Positions 8,478-18,051 of a DNA stretch of 64,000 bases are shown here, piece after piece. Every line of letters starts with the position of its first letter. Position 1 is the first letter of the stretch. Made by a program: the position numbers and the translations under genes. This DNA comes from an uncultured Methanobrevibacter sp. (lineage in GTDB: Archaea; Methanobacteriota; Methanobacteria; Methanobacteriales; Methanobacteriaceae): assembly GCF_937881195.1 (NCBI RefSeq), contig NZ_CALGFC010000039.1, forward strand, positions 1 through 64,000, written 5' to 3'. The notes under the pieces were generated by a model, which saw nothing but the letters and a program-made list of their open reading frames with translations, did no database searches and was not told the DNA's origin.

Positions 8478-9335
8478 ATGATCTTATTAAATGAAGAAAC
8501 CAGATGTTTAGTTCAAGGAATTACAGGAAAACAAGGATCTTTCCATACAGACCAAATGCTCCTATATAACACAAATATTGTAGCAGGAGTTACTCCTGGA
8601 AAGGGAGGTCAAGAATTTCAAAATGTGCCGATATTCGATTCAATTGAAGCAGCAAAAGAAGAAACTGATGTTAATGCTTCAATTATTTTTGTACCTGCGC
8701 CCTATGCAAAAGATGCTGCGTTTGAATCAATAAAACATCTAGAACTAGTAGTTATTATCACAGAACACATCCCAGTACATGATGCAATGAAAATAATGGA
8801 TTATGCAAAAAACAAAGGTGCGACTGTTATTGGACCTAATACTCCAGGAATAATATCTCCAAAAGTTGGAAAAATGGGAATTATGCCAACACATATCTTC
8901 TCAGAAGGGAATGTCGGAGTAATATCTAGAAGTGGAACTTTAACATATGAAGTAGCTAGTCAACTAACAAGAGAAGGAATTGGTCAAAGTACCTGTGTTG
9001 GAATTGGAGGGGATCCCGTTATTGGAACAAGCTATTCAACAATATTGCAAAAATTTGAAGATGATCCTGAAACAGAAAAAATTGTCATGATTGGAGAAAT
9101 TGGAGGCAATGCTGAAGAAAAAGCTGCAGAATATATCAGAAAAAACATAACAAAACCAGTTGTTTCATATATTGCAGGAATAACTGCACCTCCTGGGAAA
9201 AGAATGGGGCATGCAGGAGCAATAATTGAAGGAGATACTGGAACTGCAGAGAGTAAAATGAAAGCACTTAGAAAAGCAGGAGTTAATGTAGCTAAAAAAC
9301 CTTCAGATATTGTTGAATTAATTAAAACAATTTAA
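8478..9335 (+). CDS. sucD: succinyl-CoA ligase (ADP-forming) alpha subunit
   Basis: Alpha subunit of succinyl-CoA synthetase, which links succinyl-CoA and succinate with nucleotide phosphorylation; in methanogens it serves the partial TCA route. The 285-residue protein has the CoA-binding N-terminal domain (VQGITGKQGSFHT, GVTPGKGGQ), the ligase domain (GVISRSGTLTYE, GIGGDPVIG) and the active-site phosphohistidine in MGHAGAII. An ATG at 8466 is in frame, but its ATGAGGGT is the ribosome-binding site for the ATG at 8478. The beta subunit gene (sucC) is not in this window. Confidence 0.95.
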   Translation: MILLNEETRCLVQGITGKQGSFHTDQMLLYNTNIVAGVTPGKGGQEFQNVPIFDSIEAAKEETDVNASIIFVPAPYAKDAAFESIKHLELVVIITEHIPVHDAMKIMDYAKNKGATVIGPNTPGIISPKVGKMGIMPTHIFSEGNVGVISRSGTLTYEVASQLTREGIGQSTCVGIGGDPVIGTSYSTILQKFEDDPETEKIVMIGEIGGNAEEKAAEYIRKNITKPVVSYIAGITAPPGKRMGHAGAIIEGDTGTAESKMKALRKAGVNVAKKPSDIVELIKTI

Positions 9336-9404
9336 TATTACATAATCAAAATTATAATAAATATTAAAAATTATAATAAATAAATATTATTAAGATTATT
9401 ATTA

Positions 9405-9497
9405 TTGTTATTAAGAATAGTATTATTATTACTATTGTTATTAAGAATATAGTTATTATTATATAAGAATATAATTATTACTATTGTTATTAAGAAT
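9405..9497. repeat. three copies of TTGTTATTAAGAAT in the hmgA upstream region
   Basis: The 14-base motif occurs at 9405, 9435 and 9484, separated by ATT-rich sequence. It occupies most of the sucD-hmgA gap. It could be slippage products or a repeated regulator site; nothing distinguishes these possibilities by eye. Confidence 0.55.
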
Positions 9498-9526
9498 GTT
9501 ATTATTAAAAATCATGGAGCCTTCAT

Positions 9527-10735
9527 ATGAATAAAAAAGAAATTATTCAAAAATTAATAGATGGTGAACTAAAATTATATGAGGTTGAAAAATATTCTTC
9601 ATCAACAGAAGAAGCTATAGATACAAGAAGAGAATTTATTGAAATAGTTTCAAACACAGAGCTATCTACAATAGGAAAATATAATCTTGATATGGAATCT
9701 GCTTCTAAAAAAAATATTGAAAATCCAATTGGAACCATACAAATCCCTCTTGGAATAGCAGGCCCCATAAAAATAAATGGAGAATATGTAGAAAATGAAG
9801 AATTATATGTTCCACTTGCAACATCAGAAGGAGCTTTAATAGCATCAGTTAATAGAGGTTGCTCAACTATAACCGAAACAGGAGGAGTTAACACTAGAAT
9901 TATTGATGATAAAATGACAAGGGCTCCTGCTATAAAAGCAAAATCAGCTATTGAAGCTATCAAAATAAAAAATTGGTTTGAAAAAAATTTCCAAAATCTT
10001 AAAGAAATTGCTGAAAGTACTACTAATCATGGAAAACTTTTAAAAATTGACCCAATACTTGTTGTAGGAAATTATATTTATCCTCGTTTTGTTTATTCAA
10101 CTGGAGATAGTATGGGAATGAACATGGTTACAATAGCTACTGAAAAAGTTTTAGATTTACTATTAAATGAAAATGATGCTGAAATAATAGCACTTAGTGG
10201 TAATGCATGTGTTGATAAAAAGCCATCTTCAATTAATCTAGTTGAAGGTCGAGGAAAAAGCGTAGTTGCAGACATACTTATTCCCAAAAAAATAGTTGAA
10301 AATAAATTAAAAACTACAACAGAAGCAATAGTAGAAGTCAACACCTCAAAAAATCTTATTGGATCTGCTGCTAGTGGAAGTATGGGTTTTAATGCACACT
10401 TTGCAAATATGGTAGGGGCTATTTTTCTAGCTACTGGACAAGATATTGCCCATGTAGTTGAAGGATCTCTTGGGATAACAACAGCAGAAAATAGAAATGG
10501 AGACTTGTATTTTTCTGTTACAATGCCTGATTTACCAATAGCAACTATTGGTGGAGGAACAAGCCTCAAAACAGCAAATGAATCATTAAAAATATTAGGT
10601 GTTTCAGGCTCTGGAAATGTCAAAAAATTTGCAGAAATAGTTATAGCAACTGTTTTAGCAGGAGAATTATCATTAATTGGAGCATTAGCTGCAGGACATT
10701 TAGCTAGAGCCCACAAAGAATTAGGTAGAGCTTAA
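9527..10735 (+). CDS. hmgA: 3-hydroxy-3-methylglutaryl-CoA reductase, class I
   Basis: NADPH-dependent reduction of HMG-CoA to mevalonate, the committed step of archaeal isoprenoid lipid synthesis. At 402 residues it has the usual archaeal length. Class I motifs appear in order: ENPIGTIQIPLGIAGP, EGALIASVNRG, TGDSMGMNMV, the GQDIAHVVEGS region, IATIGGGTSL and the catalytic histidine in GHLARAHKEL. GGAG stands seven bases before the ATG. It is on the same strand as sucD, with a repeat-filled 191-base gap, and as the small acidic protein 21 bases downstream. Confidence 0.97.
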   Translation: MNKKEIIQKLIDGELKLYEVEKYSSSTEEAIDTRREFIEIVSNTELSTIGKYNLDMESASKKNIENPIGTIQIPLGIAGPIKINGEYVENEELYVPLATSEGALIASVNRGCSTITETGGVNTRIIDDKMTRAPAIKAKSAIEAIKIKNWFEKNFQNLKEIAESTTNHGKLLKIDPILVVGNYIYPRFVYSTGDSMGMNMVTIATEKVLDLLLNENDAEIIALSGNACVDKKPSSINLVEGRGKSVVADILIPKKIVENKLKTTTEAIVEVNTSKNLIGSAASGSMGFNAHFANMVGAIFLATGQDIAHVVEGSLGITTAENRNGDLYFSVTMPDLPIATIGGGTSLKTANESLKILGVSGSGNVKKFAEIVIATVLAGELSLIGALAAGHLARAHKELGRA

Positions 10736-10756
10736 TAAAATTTAAAAGGTTTTTTC

Positions 10757-11074
10757 ATGGTTTTAAAAGAATCAAATAATAATGAAAAGTCAGCCAATAG
10801 AAATAAATTACATATAATAGAAAATATGAATGAAACAGATTATGATAATAAAATAATAAGCTTTGATGATTTAGAAAAAGAAATACTTTGTTTAGAATAT
10901 CCAGAAATAGAGCTAGAAACTGATGATATTAAATTAATATTAACCCTTAAAAAAGATTATTCCAAAATTGAAGATTTAAAAAATAGAAAAGAAGAGTTTA
11001 TAAAAGATATGAAAGATTTTATAGATGAATTTGTATCTAATAAAGAATTTGATGAATTAATGGAATACTATTAA
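10757..11074 (+). CDS. small acidic hypothetical protein
   Basis: A 105-residue protein that I do not recognise. It is rich in Glu/Asp/Lys/Asn with a predicted helical C-terminal half (KKDYSKIEDLKNRKEEFIKDMKDFIDEF). There are no cysteines and no membrane segment. AAAGGT precedes the ATG. The gene starts 21 bases after hmgA and is probably in its transcript. It converges on rfcL with an 18-base gap. Confidence 0.65.
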   Translation: MVLKESNNNEKSANRNKLHIIENMNETDYDNKIISFDDLEKEILCLEYPEIELETDDIKLILTLKKDYSKIEDLKNRKEEFIKDMKDFIDEFVSNKEFDELMEYY

Positions 11075-11092
11075 ATTATTAAAATAAAATAA

Positions 11093-12730
11093 TCAAAAAT
11101 TAAATAATGATTTTTGAGCAGAATCTTTTTTAACTTTTTTAGATTTTTTTTCTTCTTTTTTAGGTTTATTTTTACTAGATTCTTTTAATTCTTCTCTTTT
11201 AGATTTATTCTCTTTAGATTCCTTTTCTTTAGATTCCTTTTCTTTAAGTTTTTTTATTTTTTCTTTCTTAAGATTTTCTGAAATTTTTTGATCGTTTGTT
11301 CTTATAGCTTTTTCTTCTTTTTCTATTACTGTTATTTTTGATTTTTTGACGGCTTCTTTAAAGTTTTTTGAATCTTCATTTGATTTTGATACAAATGACA
11401 ATGTTTCTGAACTTATTGGAACATATTCTTCTGATTTTTCTTCAAAATTAGCTTTTTCTTTTTGTTTAGCTAATTCGGCTTGTTTTTCTTTTTCTTTCCT
11501 TTTAATAACAGATTTAGGTATTTTTTTCTTTCTAAATCTTTTTATCTCATCATCATCAAAATCAAAAAAAGTCGAAATATCATAAGCAACATCATCATTT
11601 TCAAACATTATCTCAATGTAAGGAAACATAGAAATAGCTACACTATTAGATACATGAATCTTTTCAGAAATTTTTTCGGCAATTTTATCTCTAAGGGCTC
11701 GTTTGCCTTTAGTTCTACCCATTAAAGAAAATGCCATAGCCCCTGTAAGTCTTGTGAATTTTTTATAAGTATCATCTTTAGATAATGCAACACCAACACC
11801 CATAAATTCACTAGCATATCTCCAATAAGTATAATTTCTAGTCTGTCTAGCTCTCCCAAAGTATAAATCCGCTTCACTAATCATTTCATAAGCTTTTTTA
11901 ATTTCTTTAGGTTTTTCATACTCCCTAGGAACATTTTCGGCTATATATTCCAGTACTAAAGTTGGGTCCTCATCCAATCTAAGAGAATTTTTCACTTTAT
12001 CAATACTCTTACTTTTTAAAACTCTTCTAACACTATCAAATATATTATTGGTATTGTCTTTTTGAGAAACAATTTCTAAATCATCCATTTCGAGTTTTTT
12101 AGTTTCTTCAGCTATGACCTGAAGAGTATTTAGTGCAGATCTCATATCCCCATTAGAACCTTTAGCTAGTGCACGTACAGCTTCAGGATCTGCTTTAATC
12201 CCTTCTTTTGCACAAATCCGTTTTAATAGTGCATTTATAGAATTAGTGTGAACTTTTCCAATTTTTATAACTTTACATTTAGTTTTTATAGTAGTTAGCC
12301 TTTTACTATAAAAATCATTAGCGGTCATTACAATAGGATGAATACTTTCTTTAATTATTTTACCAATTGCTCTAGTTCCACCTCTATCATCAGTTCCATG
12401 AATCCCATCCACTTCATCCAAGATAATAAGTTTATAATCATTATCATTAGTGAAAAATGATTTTGTGGTTGCTGACTCTCCTACAGTATTCATAATTATA
12501 TCATATGAACGTTTATCGCTTGCATTGAGTTCAATAGAATCTGAAAATTCACGAGCTATTACATGAGCAAAAGTTGTTTTTCCAGTCCCAGCTGGTCCAA
12601 CAAGTAATAAGCATTGCTGAGGATTACCTTCTTTCCAATTTTTAACCCAAGCTTCAATTTCTTTTTTTTGTTTACCATTTCCAATAATTTCATCGAAATT
12701 TCTTGGCCGGTATTTCTCTGTCCAACGCAT
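11093..12730 (-). CDS. rfcL: replication factor C large subunit
   Basis: Large subunit of the archaeal clamp loader, which opens the PCNA ring and loads it at primer-template junctions. It has 545 residues. The AAA+ core carries Walker A GPAGTGKTT (residues 45-53) and Walker B LIILDEVDG (101-109), followed by lid and collar domains to about 410. The last about 135 residues are a Lys/Glu-rich, probably disordered tail ending in QKSLFNF, a PCNA-interacting PIP box. It lies directly downstream of rfcS on the same strand with a 90-base gap. Confidence 0.97.
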   Translation of the reverse strand: MRWTEKYRPRNFDEIIGNGKQKKEIEAWVKNWKEGNPQQCLLLVGPAGTGKTTFAHVIAREFSDSIELNASDKRSYDIIMNTVGESATTKSFFTNDNDYKLIILDEVDGIHGTDDRGGTRAIGKIIKESIHPIVMTANDFYSKRLTTIKTKCKVIKIGKVHTNSINALLKRICAKEGIKADPEAVRALAKGSNGDMRSALNTLQVIAEETKKLEMDDLEIVSQKDNTNNIFDSVRRVLKSKSIDKVKNSLRLDEDPTLVLEYIAENVPREYEKPKEIKKAYEMISEADLYFGRARQTRNYTYWRYASEFMGVGVALSKDDTYKKFTRLTGAMAFSLMGRTKGKRALRDKIAEKISEKIHVSNSVAISMFPYIEIMFENDDVAYDISTFFDFDDDEIKRFRKKKIPKSVIKRKEKEKQAELAKQKEKANFEEKSEEYVPISSETLSFVSKSNEDSKNFKEAVKKSKITVIEKEEKAIRTNDQKISENLKKEKIKKLKEKESKEKESKENKSKREELKESSKNKPKKEEKKSKKVKKDSAQKSLFNF

Positions 12731-12820
12731 ATTTTTACCTAAATATAATAAAATAGCTAATATAATATCAAAAAATATATTTAATACATAATAAATTAAA
12801 TATATTGCAAAAAATTGGAA

Positions 12821-13768
12821 TTATAAAAATTTAGTCAAAAGTGCTTCTAATTGGATTCTAGGATTAGCACCTTCCCTAATTCTAAAATCAGAGTCTGCAA
12901 TAGCTTCAATTAAAGGAATATATACTTCCCCATCCATTTTACCTTCCATTGCCCTTTTTGTAACATCTTGATATATTTGATTTACCATATCTTCCCCACT
13001 AGTTCCTTGTAAAACCATGGTCTCACGAAGAAGGTCTCTTGCCCCCATAAAGTCACCAGTTAATGCTTTAGTAACCATATTACTAATATCTTTTGGCCTT
13101 GCTTTTGAAACAACATCATATATCCTATCTTCGGTTATTGTACCCTCACCAGATGCTGCAGCTTGAAGAAGATTAATTGCTTTACGCATGTCCCCTTCGG
13201 CAAAATAAACTATTGTTTCAATTGAATTTCCCTCATAATCAAGATTTTCTTGATTAGCTATATATTCCAATCTTTTAGCAATATCCTGACCTTTAATTGG
13301 AGCAAACCTAAATATTGCACACCTTGATTGAATAGGATCTATAATCTTAGAAGAATAATTACATGAAAGAATAAATGAAGCAGTCTTTGTATACATCTCC
13401 ATTTCACGACGTAAAGCATGTTGTGCATCTTTAGTCATATTATCGACCTCATCTAGGAAAATTATCCTAAATGGAGCACCTACTGGTTTTAAACGGCAAA
13501 AATTCTTAATATTAGTACGAACAGTTTCAATACCCCTAGCATCAGAAGCATTTAATTCTAAAAAATTTTGACGCCAGTATTCGCCTAAAATAGATTTAAC
13601 AAGAGCAAGAGCAGTTGTTGTTTTTCCAACTCCTGCAGGACCAGTAAACATCAAATTTGGCATGCCTTCTTCATTTACATAATTTTTTAATCGGTCAATG
13701 ATGTGTTTTTGCCCTACAACATCTTCTAAAGTTTGTGGCCTGTATTTTTCTACCCAAGGTCCTTTCAT
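12821..13768 (-). CDS. rfcS: replication factor C small subunit
   Basis: Small subunit of the clamp loader; archaeal RFC has several small subunits and one large. The 315-residue AAA+ protein has RFC box II (VEKYRP), Walker A GPAGVGKTT (43-51), Walker B IIFLDEVDN (102-110) and the SRC arginine-finger motif (148-150), then the collar domain. GGTGAT precedes the ATG. It is the first gene of the rfcS-rfcL pair. Confidence 0.97.
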   Translation of the reverse strand: MKGPWVEKYRPQTLEDVVGQKHIIDRLKNYVNEEGMPNLMFTGPAGVGKTTTALALVKSILGEYWRQNFLELNASDARGIETVRTNIKNFCRLKPVGAPFRIIFLDEVDNMTKDAQHALRREMEMYTKTASFILSCNYSSKIIDPIQSRCAIFRFAPIKGQDIAKRLEYIANQENLDYEGNSIETIVYFAEGDMRKAINLLQAAASGEGTITEDRIYDVVSKARPKDISNMVTKALTGDFMGARDLLRETMVLQGTSGEDMVNQIYQDVTKRAMEGKMDGEVYIPLIEAIADSDFRIREGANPRIQLEALLTKFL

Positions 13769-14424
13769 TATATCACCAGTTAGTTAATAAACACCATATT
13801 AATTATAAATTTTAAAGAATAAAATAATAATAAACTAATAATAAATTAATAATAGTCAATTCAATATTATTTTTAATATTATATTTCTAATTTTATTTTT
13901 AAAAATTTTTAGTCAATATAATTATTTTATTATTAATATAAAAAGTTTTTTCGTAAGTGAATGATTAATAATCTAAGATAAATATTGTATAAAATGATAT
14001 TATTTAATTATTCATTTTATTAATAATTATCACTAGACCAATTATTTTACTAATAGTCTTATAATATTTTAGTAACAATCTTTTATAATATTTTTTGTAT
14101 TAATATCTTATTTTTGTTTTATTTATTTATATCTTATAAATATTTTATTAATATTAGAATAATTTGTTTTTATAAATTTTTTAATAATTGAAAAAAGTTT
14201 AATAATGTACAATTTCAAGAATTTGTGTGAAATTTAGATATATAAAATTTCAATAATAAATAAAAATTTAGATAATAAAAAATTTAAATAATTTAAAATC
14301 TAGATAATTTAAAATAAAATTTATAATAATATAGAAGAATTTTTATTATATTATGGACATATATTATATTACCTAATTTACTTATAATCTTCATACAAAA
14401 TTAAATCTTTGGAGGAAACAAATT
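13769..14424. other. 656-base gene-free divergent region
   Basis: An AT-rich spacer between rfcS (-) and the pentapeptide gene (+). It contains many TATA-like and ATAATATTTT-type stretches but no coding frame with a ribosome-binding site, and no clear dyad. Confidence 0.45.
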
Positions 14425-14841
14425 ATGAAAGATTATAGAAAAGTTAATTTAACAGGATCTGATTTAAGAGAAATGGATTTTTGTAATATTGATTTTAGAA
14501 GGGCAAATCTAAGTAATACTAAACTTTCAGAAATTAGTGTTAAAAACTGTGATTTTACATGTGCAAATCTTCGAGGTGCTGATTTACAGGGAGCTGATCT
14601 TAGAGGAGCTAACCTTCGTGGCGCAGATATGAGTTATTGCAACCTAAAAAATGTAAATTTGGATGGTGCAGACTTATCTGGAACTAAATTATGTAATGCA
14701 CAATTGAATGGTTCAAGTTTAAATAAAACATATATTAGAGGAACAGATATTAGAGGAGTGAATTTTAAAGAAGTAAATACTGATAAAGCCATTATAAAAT
14801 TAGTATATGATGGAAAATATAAACGAATCCGAAGTTTGTAA
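14425..14841 (+). CDS. pentapeptide-repeat protein
   Basis: A 138-residue protein made almost wholly of A(D/N)LxX pentapeptides, for example ANLRGADLQGADLRGANLRG at about residues 48-67. It is expected to fold as a right-handed quadrilateral beta-helix. There is no signal peptide or membrane segment. Some pentapeptide proteins mimic DNA and protect gyrase; most have no known role. GGAGG precedes the ATG. The FwdC-like gene follows after 69 bases and may share its transcript. Confidence 0.88.
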   Translation: MKDYRKVNLTGSDLREMDFCNIDFRRANLSNTKLSEISVKNCDFTCANLRGADLQGADLRGANLRGADMSYCNLKNVNLDGADLSGTKLCNAQLNGSSLNKTYIRGTDIRGVNFKEVNTDKAIIKLVYDGKYKRIRSL

Positions 14842-14910
14842 ATATATGTATTAAAAATAAAACCAACATAATTTTTTAAAATATAAATCAAAAATAAAAG
14901 AATTGATATC

Positions 14911-15840
14911 ATGTTTGGGAGATTTAAAAAAGAAGAAACAGAAACCAATCAAAACTTCATCGAATTAAATATTGAAGAGCCAATTGATTGCCTTTGTGAT
15001 TTTACATATAATTTTTATTGGAATCATGAAGGAGAAAAGTTAAATCCAAAAGAAAAAATCCCAAACAATAACTATAGCTTTCAATATATTGTTGATCATT
15101 TAAAAAAAGGGAATCCAATAAAAATAAATGGAGATGTTGGACATAGACTTTGTTCTAGTATGGGTGTTGATTTAGCTTATTTTGGAGGTACCGGATCAGC
15201 AATTACTGTTGGAGATGTATTTGTAAATGGTAATGTTGACAGTAGAATGGGAATAAGCATAAGAAAAGGAAGTATCTATGTTAGCGGAAAGATTAAAGAA
15301 CCAATTGGGAATTTGGTGGAAGTTAAATCAGATATTAAAAGATATCGAAAATTTATCTCAGTCACTGAATTATTAATGGATAATCCAATAAATATTAAAT
15401 TAATAGATGCAAAAATTTATGGTAAAAAGCTTGAAATAAATGATGGACTAATAAGAGATACATTAGGCGCTAGATTAAATAAAGATTTTGAAATCATCCT
15501 AAAAGGAGATGCTGATCTTTCAACAGGAATCTTAATGAAAAAGGGAATTGTAAGAGTTGATGGAAATAGTGGAAACAATACAGCTGCCCTCTTAAATGGG
15601 GGAACAGTCATAATAAATGGAAATTGTAATGATTTCACGGCAGTTGAGATGAAAAAAGGCATTGTTATTGTTAATGGAGATGCAGGCAAATTTTTAGCTC
15701 CTAAAAAAATTTCTGGAAAAATATACAGTAAAAATGGAAGTCCCATCTTTCCTGTCAAAAAACAAAAATTAGATAATGAAGATAAAGAAATTTTACAAGA
15801 ATATAAATTTAACTCTAAAGGATTTTTTAAATTTGAGTAA
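14911..15840 (+). CDS. GXGXG-domain protein related to formylmethanofuran dehydrogenase subunit C
   Basis: A 309-residue protein with repeated GDVxVNGN / GxIxVxG-type turns (NGDVGHRLCSSMG, GDVFVNGNVDSRMG, KKGIVRVDGNSG, KGIVIVNGDAG). This is the beta-helical GXGXG fold found in FwdC/FmdC and in the C-terminal domain of glutamate synthase. An extra about 65 residues come before the first repeat. No fwdA, B or D genes lie nearby, so this is more likely a stand-alone paralogue than the enzyme's own subunit. The exact partner is unknown. Confidence 0.72.
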   Translation: MFGRFKKEETETNQNFIELNIEEPIDCLCDFTYNFYWNHEGEKLNPKEKIPNNNYSFQYIVDHLKKGNPIKINGDVGHRLCSSMGVDLAYFGGTGSAITVGDVFVNGNVDSRMGISIRKGSIYVSGKIKEPIGNLVEVKSDIKRYRKFISVTELLMDNPINIKLIDAKIYGKKLEINDGLIRDTLGARLNKDFEIILKGDADLSTGILMKKGIVRVDGNSGNNTAALLNGGTVIINGNCNDFTAVEMKKGIVIVNGDAGKFLAPKKISGKIYSKNGSPIFPVKKQKLDNEDKEILQEYKFNSKGFFKFE

Positions 15841-16292
15841 AATAAGTAAAATTATCCTGAATTTATTTATAAAAATTATTTTTTTTAAATTAAATACAAA
15901 TATACACTTATAAAATTAAAATAACTATTAGTAACAATAACAAAATTTATATATATAAACATACATATTAATATCGATATTTTAATATTATAGATTTAAA
16001 GATATATATTCTCTTAAGAATTATTTTAACAAAATTTTAATGAATTAAAATAGTATTTTATCAAAATAAGTAGATAAAAGAACATATAAATTGAAAATAT
16101 AGTATTAATATAAATAAATACTAAATGAATAAGTTATAATCACAAATAAGTTGATTATAATTAAATAATTATAATTATTTAAAATTAGATAAATATTATA
16201 CTTAAATAAATTATACTAATTTACTTTAATTATATAAATTATACATTCAAGTATATCATAATCGAGAATATTTTATAATAAAAGGTATTTAA
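15841..16292. other. 452-base gene-free region upstream of htpX
   Basis: AT-rich, with repeated ATAATTATAATTA-like stretches. It must hold the htpX promoter. No gene or clear regulatory dyad was seen. Confidence 0.4.
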
Positions 16293-17255
16293 ATGATTTC
16301 AAGTACATGGAAACTTAAACTAAGATTATTTCTAGCTGTAGCAGTATTGATGGGTTTAATATATGCCATAGTTATAGTAGCGGCCACATTTTTAGGATAT
16401 GGTGGAAATTATACACTATTCGCAGTATTAGGATTAGTAATAATATTTATACAATATTTAATTGGTCCCTCAATTGTTGAAAAGACAATGGGAGTAAAAT
16501 ATGTTACAGAAGAACAAGCACCAGAATTACATCAAATGGTTAATGAACTAGCAATAAATGCAGGAATCCCCAAACCTAAAATTGGAATTTCAGAAACTAA
16601 TATCCCTAATGCATTTGCTTTTGGAAAAACTAAAAAAGATGGCCGAGTTTGTGTTACAAGAGGAATCCTTAATACACTAAACAAAGAAGAATTAAAAGCA
16701 GTTCTTGGACATGAACTATCTCACATTAAGCATAATGACATGGCAGTTACAACTTTAGTAAGTGCAGTTCCCCTCATATGTTATTATATAGCCCTTTCAT
16801 TTTTCTTTAGTGGAGATAGTAGAAATGATGGAGGAATAATAATAGGTATTTTGGCAATTGTTGCTTACTTTATAGGACAATTAATTGTTTTATTTATATC
16901 AAGAACTAGAGAATACTATGCAGATCAAGGAAGTATTGAGATTGGAGGAAAACCAGACAAATTAGCTTCAGCATTGTATAAACTAGTTTATGGAGCAGCT
17001 AAATCTCCTAAAGAACAAGTTAAAGATATTGAAGGAGTTAAAGCTTTCTTCTTAAACGATGTATCTCATGCAAGAGATGATATCCAAGAATTAGCTCAAC
17101 TAGACCTTGATAAAGATGGTGAAATATCAGAAGCAGAATTAGCTCAACTAAGAACTAAAAACGTCGATATTAAAACTAGTGATAAAGTAATGGAGCTTTT
17201 TTCAACACATCCAAATATGTTAAAAAGAATAGAAAGATTAGCAGAATATAGCTAA
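16293..17255 (+). CDS. htpX: HtpX-like membrane zinc metalloprotease with an EF-hand-like loop
   Basis: An M48-family integral-membrane protease for quality control of membrane proteins. It has 320 residues: two N-terminal membrane helices (about 13-35 and 42-60), zinc site HELSH (140-144), two further helices (about 151-172 and 181-203) and the third zinc ligand in SRTREYYAD (Glu207). Near the C-terminus, residues 271-282 read DLDKDGEISEAE. This fits a canonical calcium-binding EF-hand loop (acidic at 1, 3, 5; Gly6; Ile8; Glu12), which is not a standard part of HtpX. AAGGT precedes the ATG. Confidence 0.92.
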   Translation: MISSTWKLKLRLFLAVAVLMGLIYAIVIVAATFLGYGGNYTLFAVLGLVIIFIQYLIGPSIVEKTMGVKYVTEEQAPELHQMVNELAINAGIPKPKIGISETNIPNAFAFGKTKKDGRVCVTRGILNTLNKEELKAVLGHELSHIKHNDMAVTTLVSAVPLICYYIALSFFFSGDSRNDGGIIIGILAIVAYFIGQLIVLFISRTREYYADQGSIEIGGKPDKLASALYKLVYGAAKSPKEQVKDIEGVKAFFLNDVSHARDDIQELAQLDLDKDGEISEAELAQLRTKNVDIKTSDKVMELFSTHPNMLKRIERLAEYS

Positions 17256-17412
17256 TCAATAATTTTTTTTATTTAATTTATTAAAATTTAAAATAATTTA
17301 TTTTATATATAATATATTTAATTTTTTATTTATTTAGTCAAATCTTTTTTTTATTTTTTAGATAAAACAAGAATCATTAATTTTATAATGAATATCCTAT
17401 AAAATCCATAAA

Positions 17413-17790
17413 TTAATATATACCCTCATTAATTGATTTTGCTGTATTATAAGCATCATAAATCGCATATATCCATAAAATTACTGCAATAATCGGCGGA
17501 ATTATTAAAAAGAATAAAGCTATACAAATATATGATACAACTAATAAAATCAATCCCTTAGCAATCTCCCCATTATATATCTGACCTAAACCAATAATTA
17601 AAAATGATAAAACAGCTGCTAAGCCAGGACTTTTTTCATCTTTAACATATACTTTAGTTTGTTCATATGTACTTTCATTACCTTTTTCAGTATTATCTAC
17701 TTCTTCAGAAGAAATTTTAGTTCCACAATTAGAACAAAAATCGCTTTCTTCTTCTAATTTTTTCCCACAGTTCGGACAATAATTATCCAT
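17413..17790 (-). CDS. zinc-ribbon and TM2-domain membrane protein
   Basis: A 125-residue protein. The N-terminal zinc ribbon has two CPNCG/CSNCG knuckles (residues 5-8 and 19-22), followed by an acidic linker. Two C-terminal membrane helices follow, with the TM2 pattern (GLGQIYNGEIAKGL, then a second helix and YDAYNTAKSIN). Such proteins are common in methanogens and have no defined function. GGTGA precedes the ATG. Confidence 0.85.
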   Translation of the reverse strand: MDNYCPNCGKKLEEESDFCSNCGTKISSEEVDNTEKGNESTYEQTKVYVKDEKSPGLAAVLSFLIIGLGQIYNGEIAKGLILLVVSYICIALFFLIIPPIIAVILWIYAIYDAYNTAKSINEGIY

Positions 17791-17846
17791 TTTTTCACCT
17801 TTTATATAATTTTATAAAAAATATGAAGATTAAATAATTAAATCAG

Positions 17847-17942
17847 AAGTTAATTAAATAAAGTTAATTGAATAAAACATAATGAAATAAAGTTAATGAA
17901 ATAAAGTTAATTGAATAAAAGTTAATTAAATATTAGTTAATA
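17847..17942. repeat. imperfect AATAAAGTTAATTGAA direct repeats
   Basis: Five or so imperfect copies of a 16-19-base A/T unit lie in tandem in the region upstream of the zinc-ribbon/TM2 gene. Confidence 0.5.
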
Positions 17943-18051
17943 CTATATTATATATTTTTACACATATTTATTTTTAAGTACAAAATTATTTTTAAAAAAA
18001 ATAAAAATATAATACTAAAAAAATAAGATTTGTAAATTAATTATTAATTTA

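Noticed and set aside
9547..9963. Long open frame antisense to hmgA (138 codons), and another at 10093-10716 (207 codons)
   Set aside because: They mirror the codon pattern of hmgA, a strongly supported enzyme on the other strand. No ribosome-binding site and no family resemblance.
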